Source of the DNA: Niastella yeongjuensis
GTDB lineage: Bacteria > Bacteroidota > Bacteroidia > Chitinophagales > Chitinophagaceae
Length of the DNA stretch: 64,000 nucleotides
Assembly (NCBI RefSeq): GCF_900110245.1
Contig: NZ_FOCZ01000002.1
Location: forward strand, 496,001 to 560,000
Direction of reading: 5' to 3'
The translations under genes and the position numbers were made by a program. This document shows, one piece after another, positions 1-7,935 of the stretch (the first letter of the stretch is position 1; each line of letters opens with the position of its first letter). The notes beneath the pieces are model-generated. The model saw only the letters and a list, made by a program, of their open reading frames with translations. It did no database searches and had not been told where the DNA came from.

Positions 1-1
1 T

Positions 2-1120
2 CGTACATTCGACGCCGTACCTGGTGTTGGCTTCTATAAAACGTATAAGAATACCGGTAATGATTACCTGGATGCCCGCGGTTCCATTAATTTTACGGCA
101 GCCAAATACCTCGATTTTCAATTCGGATATGATAAAAATTTTATAGGCAATGGTTACCGCAGTTTATTCCTGAGCGACTTTGGTAACAGCTACCTGTTTT
201 TGAAGATCAATACCCGCATCTGGAAGTTCAACTATATGAACCTGTTCACCGAGCTGGTACCCCAAACCGTTGATATCAGTATGGGTAACAAAATACTCGA
301 TAAAAAATATGCGGCTATGCATCATTTGAGTATGGACGTTACCAAATGGCTGAATATCGGTGTTTTTGAATCGGTGGTCTTTGGCCGCAAAAATCATTTT
401 GAGTTCAGTTACCTGAATCCGGTCATATTTTTACGTTTGGCCGAACAGGCAAATGGCAGTGCCGACAATGCTTTTGTGGGCATCGATCTGAAAGCCAATA
501 TAGCCAAACGTGTACAGCTGTATGGCCAGTTGTTGCTCGATGAACTGGTAACAAAAGAACTGAAGGCCGGCAATGGCTGGTGGGCCAATAAATTTGGTAT
601 ACAGGCAGGTGCGAAATACATCAATGCTTTTGGAGTGAAGAACCTCGATCTTCAGGGTGAGTTCAATCTTACCCGGCCATTTACTTACAGCCACTTCGAT
701 AGCGTGGCCAATTATACACATTACAACCAGCCGCTGGCGCATCCTTTGGGCGCTAATTTTGTGGAGGCAATCGGTATTGTCAGGTATCAGCCACATCCTA
801 AATGGACAACCAGCGCCCGCCTTATTGTTTGGAGACAGGGGACCGATACCGCCAGCAGCAATGTGGGTACCAATATCTTCATCCCCAATACGTACCGCCC
901 TGCCGGAGATTATGGCTACAAATTACCGAATGGCCCGTTGGCCACCGGGGTAAATGCCCAGGTACTGGTATCGTATGAAGTAAAAGAGAACCTGTTCCTC
1001 GAAGGCAGTGCATTGATCAGGAATTATAAATCGGGTTTACCAGAGGTAAGCAATAGAAATGTCTCGGTTTTAACTGCCGGAGTACGATGGAATATGTTCA
1101 GACGCGAATACGATTATTAA
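2..1120 (+). CDS. Outer-membrane beta-barrel protein, C-terminal part (Wzi/RemB-like)
   Basis: The reading frame is open from base 2, so the gene starts before the window and the internal Met at 200 is not the real start. The visible 372 residues alternate short hydrophobic and aromatic strands with polar turns, as in an outer-membrane barrel, and end on aromatic residues (FRREYDY). An early stretch, FIGNGYRSLFLSD, resembles the conserved part of capsule-assembly Wzi-like and gliding RemB-like barrels of Bacteroidota. Family assignment is inference from this motif and the barrel pattern; the N-terminus and any signal peptide lie outside the window. A strong hairpin follows the stop. Confidence 0.6.
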   Translation, partial: RTFDAVPGVGFYKTYKNTGNDYLDARGSINFTAAKYLDFQFGYDKNFIGNGYRSLFLSDFGNSYLFLKINTRIWKFNYMNLFTELVPQTVDISMGNKILDKKYAAMHHLSMDVTKWLNIGVFESVVFGRKNHFEFSYLNPVIFLRLAEQANGSADNAFVGIDLKANIAKRVQLYGQLLLDELVTKELKAGNGWWANKFGIQAGAKYINAFGVKNLDLQGEFNLTRPFTYSHFDSVANYTHYNQPLAHPLGANFVEAIGIVRYQPHPKWTTSARLIVWRQGTDTASSNVGTNIFIPNTYRPAGDYGYKLPNGPLATGVNAQVLVSYEVKENLFLEGSALIRNYKSGLPEVSNRNVSVLTAGVRWNMFRREYDY

Positions 1121-1146
1121 GATTATAACTGCTTATTATAAAAAAA

Positions 1147-1179
1147 GGCAGGCGGCATTATTGCCGCCTGCCTTTTTTT
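1147..1179. terminator. Bidirectional rho-independent terminator
   Basis: An 11-bp GC-rich perfect stem (GGCAGGCGGCA, loop TTAT, TGCCGCCTGCC) is preceded by an A-run and followed by a T-run. It therefore works in both directions between the two convergent genes ending at 1120 (+) and 1205 (-). Confidence 0.9.
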
Positions 1180-1204
1180 ACATCGGTGATACACCGACCG
1201 AATA

Positions 1205-1993
1205 TTACCTGAAATCGAATTGTTTCAAAAATTCTTCCTTATAATTCCTGCCAATAGGCAGGTGCTGCTGGTTGATCTCTACTTCCTGTTCGTTGAATGA
1301 CTGTATCGTGTTGATGTTTACCGCATAGGAACGATGAATGCGAACCAGCGCCTTGTAGTTGATCTTTTCCAATAACTGGATCAGGGATAACCGCAGCAGG
1401 AACTTTTTTTCGGAAGTGATAATGGACGTGTAGTTATTGTCTGCCTCAATATAGAGCAGGTCGCTGAGTTTTAATTTTACAAAGGCATAATTGTGTTTTA
1501 CAAAAATATGGTCTTGTATCCGAAGGATCATCTCTTTCTCAGGCGAGCTGGTGCTGCGGTTGCCGTCTTTATCGAGCGGAATGATCTTTCCGGTAGATTG
1601 TTGTTCGCGGGATACAGCAAAATTGTTCACTGCCAGGTCAATGGCTATGCGTACATTGGTAAGATTGTAAGGCTTTGATAAAAATGCTGCAGGATGGGTT
1701 TGTTTTATCCGTTCAATGGTAACTGCATCAGTAAATGCAGTAAGGTAAATGATGGGTACTGCCTTTTGTTTCAATATTTCGGCAGCCGTATCGATGCCGT
1801 CTTTTTCCCCGATGATGTTCACATCCATTAAGATAATATCGACGTCGTTTTCATTAAACAACTGCAGGGCTTCTACCGCATTATCAGCAATGCCGGCGAT
1901 GTTATACCCATCGTGTTCAAGACCGCTGGCCAGGTCAAGCGCCACAATACTTTCATCTTCTACAATCAGGATGTTTACTTTTTCGGCAGGCAT
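1205..1993 (-). CDS. LytTR-family response regulator
   Basis: This is a two-component response regulator of 262 residues. An N-terminal receiver domain (about 6-122) has the acidic pair E12/D13, phospho-acceptor D57 in ILMDVN, T85 and K107 in SKPY, so it looks fully functional. A C-terminal LytTR DNA-binding domain (about 160-258) contains typical stretches such as YIEADNNYT and RIHRSYAVN. It is translated 2 nt after the histidine kinase gene stop (1996), so the two are almost certainly co-transcribed and form a cognate pair. Target genes are not evident from the window. Confidence 0.93.
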   Translation of the reverse strand: MPAEKVNILIVEDESIVALDLASGLEHDGYNIAGIADNAVEALQLFNENDVDIILMDVNIIGEKDGIDTAAEILKQKAVPIIYLTAFTDAVTIERIKQTHPAAFLSKPYNLTNVRIAIDLAVNNFAVSREQQSTGKIIPLDKDGNRSTSSPEKEMILRIQDHIFVKHNYAFVKLKLSDLLYIEADNNYTSIITSEKKFLLRLSLIQLLEKINYKALVRIHRSYAVNINTIQSFNEQEVEINQQHLPIGRNYKEEFLKQFDFR

Positions 1994-1995
1994 TG

Positions 1996-3861
1996 TTAAG
2001 CTACTTGTTTTGGAATGGTTATAGTAAACTGGGTACCGCCATCAACTACCAGCGATTGTTGTGCCCGCAGCTGTTTGCAAAGTGCTGTTATCAGCTGTTT
2101 ACCAAAGGAGTTTTTCTTTGTTTGCCATTGCTGTTCGTCAATGCCGGGTCCATTGTCTTTTATGGTGCAAACCAGTTTTGTATCCTCTTCGGTGAGGGTA
2201 ATTTTCAATGCGGGGTGATGACTATTGCGGTAAGCATATTTCAGGGCATTTGTCATAAGCTCGTTGACGATGAGGCCTATGGGTAATGCTTTGTCAATAT
2301 CCAGCATTTCTTTTTCCACTACAATGTGAAGGTCGAAGCCGTCGCGGTTAAACCCATATGATGTTACCAGCGATTCGGCCAGGTCGGTAAGGTATTCCTT
2401 CATATTCACTGCGGTGAGTGATTCGGTTTTGTACAGGCGTTGATGAATAAAACTCATGGCCTGTACCCGCTGCTGGCTTTCTTTTAAAACCAGCAGGGCT
2501 TCCTCGTCCTGTACCTTATAGGTTTGCAAACTCAACAGGCTGCTTACGATCTGCAGGTTGTTCTTTACCCGGTGGTGCAGCTCTTTCATCATTACTTCCA
2601 GTTTTTTTGACTGCCCCGCTATCTGCTGCCGTTGTTTTCTGATGCGATAATACAACCAAACCATACAACCTGCCAGCAGTGCAAAGATCACCAGCGCCGA
2701 AACCAGGAAGCCGATCTGCCTGTTCTTGGCAAGGGTGTCAGTATGCAACCGTTTTATTTCCGATTCCTTTTTGCCGGTCTCGAACTTTGTTTGCAAGGCA
2801 ATCACTTCATTGGTTTTTGCCACATTGTTCAGCGAGTCGTCCAGTACGTCGGCCTGTTTATAGTAATACAGGGCTGAATCGTACCGTTTGGTGGCGGCAA
2901 AGGAGTTGTACATGGAATTGTAGGCATTGCGCAGGCGTTCGGGCATGTTGAGCAGCCGGGCTGTTGCCAACATTTTGCGGGAATATAGTAATGACTGTGC
3001 CGGTTGATTCAGTTTTGTATAGGCCAGTGCAATGTTGCCATAATTGAAGGAGAGGCCGTTGAGGTTGTGTGCATTGCTGTTCAGCGCTTCAGCCTTGAGC
3101 AGGTATTCCAGCGCTTTTTTATAATCTTTCCAATACTCGTTGTATACCTGGCTGATGTTGTTGTATAATTTACTTAAAGCGCCTTTGTTTATTCCCGATC
3201 GTTCCACCATAGCTACTGCTTTTAGATAGGTGGCAAAAGCAGCATCATAATATTTTTCCTGGCCTTTTATTTTCGCCCGGTCGCGGTACAGGATACCGCT
3301 CTGGTTCAGGCTTTCCACCATGCCTAAGGTATCGTGTAAGCCGTTAAACAGGTTATAAGCATATTGGCTGTACGCCACTCCTTTATTGATGTACTCAAGG
3401 GTGCTGGTGGCGCCCACCATGTCTTTATATACCTGCGACAGATCGAGGTAACGATCACCGGCAGCTATAAGATCATGCTGTTCTTCATTAATGGAGATGC
3501 TGTGCAATAGTTTATTAACGGCTGTAGTGTATTCCCCCTGCATCCGGTAATAGGAGGCCTGGTGTGCTTCGCCTCTTGCTTCGCCCTTTCGGTACGAAAT
3601 TTTTTTTGCCAGCTGAACTGCCTGCTCAGCATAATAATAGATGGAATCTTTTCCGGATTGATAATACGTGCTGGCGAGGCTGTTTAGGAGTTTAACCTTA
3701 TTGGTATCCTCCCGTTGAGCGGGCAATAACTTTTTGAGGCTGTCCTGTTTCTTCAGGCGGTCCTGCGCATACGCAGTGGAAAAACCACAATACGCCAGCA
3801 TAACGGCTATTATCCGCAGGTATGTTTGGTTGCAAATCAGGCAGAAAGGGTTTATGCACAA
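1996..3861 (-). CDS. TPR-containing membrane sensor histidine kinase (HisKA_2 type)
   Basis: This 621-residue kinase has an N-terminal hydrophobic export segment ending near AYAQ, then a periplasmic TPR array (about 40-350) with repeated YYY/ALEY/LLKA-type helices. One membrane helix follows (about 382-404, FLVSALVIFALLAGCMVWLYY), then a short coiled coil. The HisKA_2 dimerisation domain carries the phospho-His motif HHRVKNNLQ near residue 430. The ATPase domain shows NELMTNALKY (N box) and DNGPGID (G1). This TPR-kinase plus LytTR pairing is common in Bacteroidota. The start could be internal (Met at about residue 19), because the N-region before the hydrophobic core is long. Confidence 0.92.
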   Translation of the reverse strand: MCINPFCLICNQTYLRIIAVMLAYCGFSTAYAQDRLKKQDSLKKLLPAQREDTNKVKLLNSLASTYYQSGKDSIYYYAEQAVQLAKKISYRKGEARGEAHQASYYRMQGEYTTAVNKLLHSISINEEQHDLIAAGDRYLDLSQVYKDMVGATSTLEYINKGVAYSQYAYNLFNGLHDTLGMVESLNQSGILYRDRAKIKGQEKYYDAAFATYLKAVAMVERSGINKGALSKLYNNISQVYNEYWKDYKKALEYLLKAEALNSNAHNLNGLSFNYGNIALAYTKLNQPAQSLLYSRKMLATARLLNMPERLRNAYNSMYNSFAATKRYDSALYYYKQADVLDDSLNNVAKTNEVIALQTKFETGKKESEIKRLHTDTLAKNRQIGFLVSALVIFALLAGCMVWLYYRIRKQRQQIAGQSKKLEVMMKELHHRVKNNLQIVSSLLSLQTYKVQDEEALLVLKESQQRVQAMSFIHQRLYKTESLTAVNMKEYLTDLAESLVTSYGFNRDGFDLHIVVEKEMLDIDKALPIGLIVNELMTNALKYAYRNSHHPALKITLTEEDTKLVCTIKDNGPGIDEQQWQTKKNSFGKQLITALCKQLRAQQSLVVDGGTQFTITIPKQVA

Positions 3862-3977
3862 ATGTAAAAGAAAAGCATAAGTATAGGAGAATAAATAATA
3901 CGCGCTTGTATTATATATAATGCAAAGGTGAAAAGAATTGTTTTTCAGTTGCTATACCTGATGAGGCTCATATAACA

Positions 3978-4010
3978 AAACAGGTGTCCGGTTTTACGCG
4001 ACACCTGTTT
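3978..4010 (-). terminator. Rho-independent terminator of the porT transcript
   Basis: An 11-bp perfect stem AAACAGGTGTC / GACACCTGTTT with an 11-nt loop. Read on the minus strand it is followed by TTTTG, placing it just after the stop of the 4033-4785 gene. Confidence 0.8.
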
Positions 4011-4032
4011 GCTTTTATAAGTATGCTGTTTT

Positions 4033-4785
4033 TTATCCTTCAAATATCAGCGAGAAAATGATCATCCTCGAGTTCAGTTTGTCAATTGCGCTGGAATATT
4101 TAAGGTCTGGGTCACGGGAATGAATATTACCAAGCCCGTTGCTGATCTTTATCTCGGGAGAAAGAATAAATACCGGGAAATAAAAGTTGAACCCAACGCC
4201 GGCTTCCACTCCGTAATCGAATTTTTTCAGTTTAACCAGGTCTTCTGCTTTGCGGGCTGTTGAATTGGAAGCCAGGTCATACTCGATCTTTCCGCCCCCA
4301 AACATATAAACCCTGAAGTTACCGATGCGGTCACTGCGGAATTTAAGATGGATGGGGATCCCGAGCAGAAAGCTTTCCACCTTCTTGCTCATGATGGCCG
4401 TTTCATCCTTGGACGGGTCCGGATATTTAATATGATAGGTGAGATTCTTGTAGGCGAATAATAACTGGGGGAAGATGGCCCGGATTTCAAACCGGGGCGA
4501 CAGACGAAGGGTATGCATGCCTGCCAGGCCAAAACCACCGGTATTTTCCGGTTCCACCACCATAACGCTGTCATTCGAAAGGAATGAAGGATGTTGGCTT
4601 ACCTGGAACCTGGCATTATTATAAATAAGACCAATACCCAGATAGTATTTTTTACTATCGTGGTCAGGTAGGTTTAAATAGTCTCTTAATTGAGCACTTA
4701 CCTGTTGTTGTGAGGCGATCAAAAGCAATAGCCCTGCTGCCCATCTGTTTAATTGGCGGTTTTTTTGCCGCAATAAATTGTACAT
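4033..4785 (-). CDS. porT: PorT-like type IX secretion outer-membrane protein
   Basis: A 250-residue beta-barrel protein with a signal peptide (hydrophobic LLLLIAS ending near VSAQ) and the pattern of PorT/SprT, a part needed for type IX secretion and gliding in Bacteroidota. Supporting stretches are YYLGIGLIYNNARF near the mature N-terminus and DYGVEAGVGFNFYFPVFILSPEIK near the C-terminus. Its start lies inside the end of ubiE (37-nt overlap), so translation is probably coupled. The ubiE-porT order is a recurrent neighbourhood in Bacteroidota. Other T9SS parts and substrates occur in the window (7936, 60652, 62807, 63881). Confidence 0.8.
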   Translation of the reverse strand: MYNLLRQKNRQLNRWAAGLLLLIASQQQVSAQLRDYLNLPDHDSKKYYLGIGLIYNNARFQVSQHPSFLSNDSVMVVEPENTGGFGLAGMHTLRLSPRFEIRAIFPQLLFAYKNLTYHIKYPDPSKDETAIMSKKVESFLLGIPIHLKFRSDRIGNFRVYMFGGGKIEYDLASNSTARKAEDLVKLKKFDYGVEAGVGFNFYFPVFILSPEIKISNGLGNIHSRDPDLKYSSAIDKLNSRMIIFSLIFEG

Positions 4786-5501
4786 ATTCCTAAACTCAGC
4801 CGTTTTAGTGTCGTATTCTTAAACCCAACTTGTTGTAAAATATGTAGAAATGTTTCGCCTTCGGGAAATGCTTTAACTGATTGATTTAGATACTGATACG
4901 CGTCTTTGTTCTTCGATACCCATTGGCCGGCGCGCGGAGCAATGACGTTCATGTACAGGTTATATAAACTTTTAAAGCCCGTTTTACGGGGTTTAGAAAA
5001 TTCAAGGATAACCACCTTACCGCCCGGTTTTAGTACCCGGTACATTTCAGCCAGCCCTTTTTCAAGGTTTTCGAAATTCCGCACCCCAAAAGCCACGGTA
5101 ATGGCATCAAACGTTTCGTTGGGAAAGTTTATTGCTTCGCTATCGCCCTTTAACAATTCTATTTGCTTAGATAGCAATAATTTATCAACCTTCTGACGCC
5201 CCAAATTGAGCATTCCTTCAGAAATATCTATGCCAATTATCTTTTCCGGGCGTAAATATTTCCATGTCATTATGGCCACATCGGCAGTACCGGTAGCCAC
5301 ATCGAGCACTTTACGGGGATTAACTTCTTTCAATTCGCGAATGGCGCGTTTACGCCAGCTTACGTCAATACCTCCTGATAGAAAACGGTTCAGAAAATCG
5401 TATCGGAAAGCTATCTGGTCAAACATAGCCGCTACCTGTTCTTTTTTGCTCTGCTCCGACTCGTTGAAGGGCACTATATTATCGTGTGAATATTTAGACA
5501 T
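4749..5501 (-). CDS. ubiE: Demethylmenaquinone / 2-methoxy-6-polyprenyl-1,4-benzoquinol C-methyltransferase
   Basis: A SAM-dependent methyltransferase of menaquinone biosynthesis, making menaquinone from the demethyl form. Motif I is VLDVATGTADVA, the acidic residue is in IIGIDISEGML, and the UbiE signature region AITVAFGVRNFENLEKGL is clear, followed by RVLKPGGKVVILEFS. The start chosen is MSKYSHDN at 5501. An open frame extends 45 nt further upstream, but those codons come from a low-complexity heptad repeat and lie over the promoter. It forms an operon with porT. Confidence 0.93.
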   Translation of the reverse strand: MSKYSHDNIVPFNESEQSKKEQVAAMFDQIAFRYDFLNRFLSGGIDVSWRKRAIRELKEVNPRKVLDVATGTADVAIMTWKYLRPEKIIGIDISEGMLNLGRQKVDKLLLSKQIELLKGDSEAINFPNETFDAITVAFGVRNFENLEKGLAEMYRVLKPGGKVVILEFSKPRKTGFKSLYNLYMNVIAPRAGQWVSKNKDAYQYLNQSVKAFPEGETFLHILQQVGFKNTTLKRLSLGICTIYCGKKTAN

Positions 5502-5507
5502 GGGTGG

Positions 5508-5515
5508 CAAAGTTA
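5508..5515 (-). promoter_or_regulatory. Candidate -7 box of the ubiE-porT promoter
   Basis: The minus strand reads TAACTTTG, an exact match to the Bacteroidota -7 consensus TAnnTTTG, only a few bases before the ubiE ATG. TTTG words recur every 7 bp upstream (the 5521-5555 repeat), so the -33 element cannot be fixed; none sits exactly 19-21 bp away. Confidence 0.45.
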
Positions 5516-5520
5516 ATAGA

Positions 5521-5555
5521 ACTACAAACCACAAACAACAAACCACAAACTAGTT
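5521..5555. repeat. Heptanucleotide tandem array, AC(Y/A)ACAA units
   Basis: Five 7-bp units (ACTACAA, ACCACAA, ACAACAA, ACCACAA, ACTAGTT) fill most of the short gap between the divergent ubiE and engB genes. On the minus strand each unit supplies a TTTG word. It is the smallest member of the 7-nt-period arrays seen across the window. Confidence 0.75.
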
Positions 5556-5567
5556 CTATCTTGCAGT

Positions 5568-6230
5568 ATGATTATTCAATCTGCCACCTACCTCATCAGC
5601 AGCCCGGATTATACCAAATGCCCCAAGCCCGACCGGCCCGAATACGCCTTTATTGGCCGTAGTAATGTGGGTAAGTCGTCGCTGATAAATATGCTGGTTG
5701 ATAACCAAAAGCTGGCAAAAACGTCTTCTGCACCCGGTAAAACCCAATTGATAAACCATTTTGATATAAAAAGCTATCCTCAGGCTCATGCCGGCGGCTC
5801 GGTTAAACCAGATGCCTGGTACCTGGTTGACCTGCCAGGGTATGGTTTTGCCAAAGTTTCGCAATCGCAGCGTAAACAGTGGGAACAGATGATCGAGAAT
5901 TACCTGCGCAAACGCGAAAACCTGATCAGTGTATTTGTATTGATCGACAGCCGTCATAACCCCCAAAAGCTCGACCTTGAATTTATAGATCGCCTGGGCG
6001 AGTGGCAAGTGCCTTTTTGTTTGGCATTTACCAAAGCCGATAAAGAAACCCAGAAAATAGTAAGTAAAAACGTAAAGGATTTCTTAGATGCCATGCGTAA
6101 AACCTGGCAATTCTTACCACAGAGTTTTGTAACCAGCGCCGAGAAAAAAATGGGCCGGGATAAAATGCTTCAATTTATTGAAACCTGTAATATCGAAGCG
6201 GAACAGGCCGGGAATAATAATAACGATTAA
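5568..6230 (+). CDS. engB: Ribosome biogenesis GTPase EngB/YihA
   Basis: A 220-residue Era-like GTPase that acts in large-subunit ribosome assembly. G1 is GRSNVGKSSLIN (near residue 30), G2 lies in SSAPGKTQLINHF, G3 is DLPGYG and G4 is TKAD, with a G5-like TSAEK. Length and motif order fit EngB (YsxC). It is divergent from ubiE, with the heptad repeat between them. The C-terminal tail is Asn-rich and not conserved. Confidence 0.95.
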   Translation: MIIQSATYLISSPDYTKCPKPDRPEYAFIGRSNVGKSSLINMLVDNQKLAKTSSAPGKTQLINHFDIKSYPQAHAGGSVKPDAWYLVDLPGYGFAKVSQSQRKQWEQMIENYLRKRENLISVFVLIDSRHNPQKLDLEFIDRLGEWQVPFCLAFTKADKETQKIVSKNVKDFLDAMRKTWQFLPQSFVTSAEKKMGRDKMLQFIETCNIEAEQAGNNNND

Positions 6231-6276
6231 TTAGCGGGTTGAATATTTTTTTTCAGCATTTTCCAACCTTAGGGAA

Positions 6277-7284
6277 GTGAGTGGCAGTATACTGTCAAAC
6301 ACCCCTGCCATGCACCAACAACACGCCAACTTACCCTGGACCGAATCTCCTTTTTTTGAAGCAGAGTTAAGCAAATCAACGCTTAGCGAAGCAGATAAAG
6401 CTTTTGTAAAAAAGTTTGCCGATGATGGTTATGTGATCATCGACCTTGGGCTCGATGATACCACTGCCAATAGTATTATTGAACAACTGGCGCCCCGGTT
6501 TGCGAAAATTACCGACAATAATTACCGAATACAGGATGCCTGGAAATACAATGAGCATGTACGCAAGGTAGCTTCGTCGGAAGCCGTATTGAATAAACTC
6601 AGGCTTTTATATCAGCGCGAACCCTTTCCCTTTCAAACCCTCAATTTTCCGGTAGGCACGCAGCAGGATACCCATTCAGATATGATCCATTTCAATTCAA
6701 TTCCGCAGCGGTTTATGTGCGGGGTTTGGGTGCCATTTGAAGATATTGACGAAACCAATGGTCCGCTGCATTATTATCCCGGAAGCAATAAACTGCCGTT
6801 TTACGATATGATAGACGTAGGTGTAAAAGCCAGCGCCAGTGTGGAAATGAAAAAAGCGTTTATGGCTTACGCCGTCGATTATGTGAACTTTATTCAGAAA
6901 ATGATCGATGCGCTTGGGTTAAAGAAAGAGGTGCTGAAGATCAAAAAAGGACAGGCGATGATCTGGTCGGCCAATCTGTTGCATGGCGGGGAAAAGATCC
7001 TGCGCGAAGGCGCCAGCCGTCATTCGCAGGTAACGCATTATTATTTTGACAACTGCATATACTATGTGCCGCGCTTATCGGACATAGCTATCAATAAACT
7101 GTACCTGAACGATCTTACCAATATCGTTACCGGTGAAAAAGTTATGAATACTTATTTCGGTAAGGAAGTGAAAGTAAATACAAAACTGTACCTGCAACAA
7201 CAAACCGTAAAAATGCTTTCAGGTATTTCGCATTTGTTTCCCAAGCCACTGGTAGATAAAGTGAAGTCGATTGTTGTTCGATGA
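6277..7284 (+). CDS. Phytanoyl-CoA dioxygenase (PhyH) family protein
   Basis: A predicted Fe(II)/2-oxoglutarate-dependent oxygenase of 335 residues. The metal triad is visible as HSD in THSDMIHF (near residue 133) and the distal His in ANLLHGG, with a 2-oxoglutarate-binding Arg candidate just after in the SRHSQVTHYYF region. The substrate is unknown. The frame opens with GTG at 6277, preceded by AGGGAAG; an ATG at 6310 (MHQQHAN) is an alternative and perhaps better start. It lies downstream of engB and may be transcribed with it. Confidence 0.85.
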   Translation: MSGSILSNTPAMHQQHANLPWTESPFFEAELSKSTLSEADKAFVKKFADDGYVIIDLGLDDTTANSIIEQLAPRFAKITDNNYRIQDAWKYNEHVRKVASSEAVLNKLRLLYQREPFPFQTLNFPVGTQQDTHSDMIHFNSIPQRFMCGVWVPFEDIDETNGPLHYYPGSNKLPFYDMIDVGVKASASVEMKKAFMAYAVDYVNFIQKMIDALGLKKEVLKIKKGQAMIWSANLLHGGEKILREGASRHSQVTHYYFDNCIYYVPRLSDIAINKLYLNDLTNIVTGEKVMNTYFGKEVKVNTKLYLQQQTVKMLSGISHLFPKPLVDKVKSIVVR

Positions 7285-7371
7285 TCAGGCAATGTGAAGG
7301 TGTATCTGTTGCTTTTGGAGGTGACAATGCCCTGAGCTGTGAAAAGAGTGATTCACAACCAAACATTAAAA

Positions 7372-7397
7372 AACCCTCCGTTTACAGCGTGAGGGTT
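7372..7397. terminator. Weak hairpin between convergent genes
   Basis: A 7-bp stem AACCCTC / GAGGGTT with a 12-nt loop and flanking A and T bases, between the PhyH gene and the convergent YkuK-like gene. Its loop is longer than in the strong terminators of this window. Confidence 0.5.
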
Positions 7398-7399
7398 CG

Positions 7400-7876
7400 T
7401 TAGTTTACCACTTTGTTGGCGCAGCTGCTACTGGCAAATGCTTCGGGTTTGGCCTTGAAAGCAAACCCCATTCCCAGTATGTAACCCATGGCTTCCTTCA
7501 ATGCGTCATTGCTTTTGAAATGCGGATTGGTATTAATATCCGCATGCACTTCCATGTCTACATTATACAGATTGAACAGGTGGCAGAGGTCGTAAGCGAT
7601 TTCAATACTCTTGGCAACTTCTACCAGCATGCGTTCTTTGATACTGTACTGTTTTTTAGTTTTTTCATTGTGTATGAACATGAAACCGCCATGCCCTTCA
7701 CGTAAAAAAACAATTACAGTAGCAAATTCTGTTTCTGCACCCTTTACCTGCGAATCAGTGCCGATGCAAACTTTAAGGTGATAGCCCTTTTCAGTTTCGC
7801 GTTTGATGGCATTTTCAACGGCATCAATAATTGGCAGATCAATCGGGTCGCCATTAAATTTTCTCCATAACATCAT
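7400..7876 (-). CDS. YkuK-like (DUF458) RNase H-fold protein
   Basis: A 158-residue protein with the GTDSQ motif (about residue 41) that marks the YkuK/DUF458 family, which has an RNase H-like fold. Further acidic positions in MEVHADIN could complete a metal site. The activity of the family is not established, so no reaction is given. It stands alone, convergent with the PhyH gene; two Met codons at the N-terminus leave the start uncertain by one codon. Confidence 0.75.
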   Translation of the reverse strand: MMLWRKFNGDPIDLPIIDAVENAIKRETEKGYHLKVCIGTDSQVKGAETEFATVIVFLREGHGGFMFIHNEKTKKQYSIKERMLVEVAKSIEIAYDLCHLFNLYNVDMEVHADINTNPHFKSNDALKEAMGYILGMGFAFKAKPEAFASSSCANKVVN

Positions 7877-7935
7877 AGTGAAACGGGTTTTTGTAATTTA
7901 CCGAAAAACCCGCTGTTCACCAAATCAGATGCCTA

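Noticed and set aside
5501..5546. Extended N-terminus of UbiE (15 codons)
   Set aside because: The codons come from the heptad array and the -7 box; the family's N-terminus begins at the Met at 5501.
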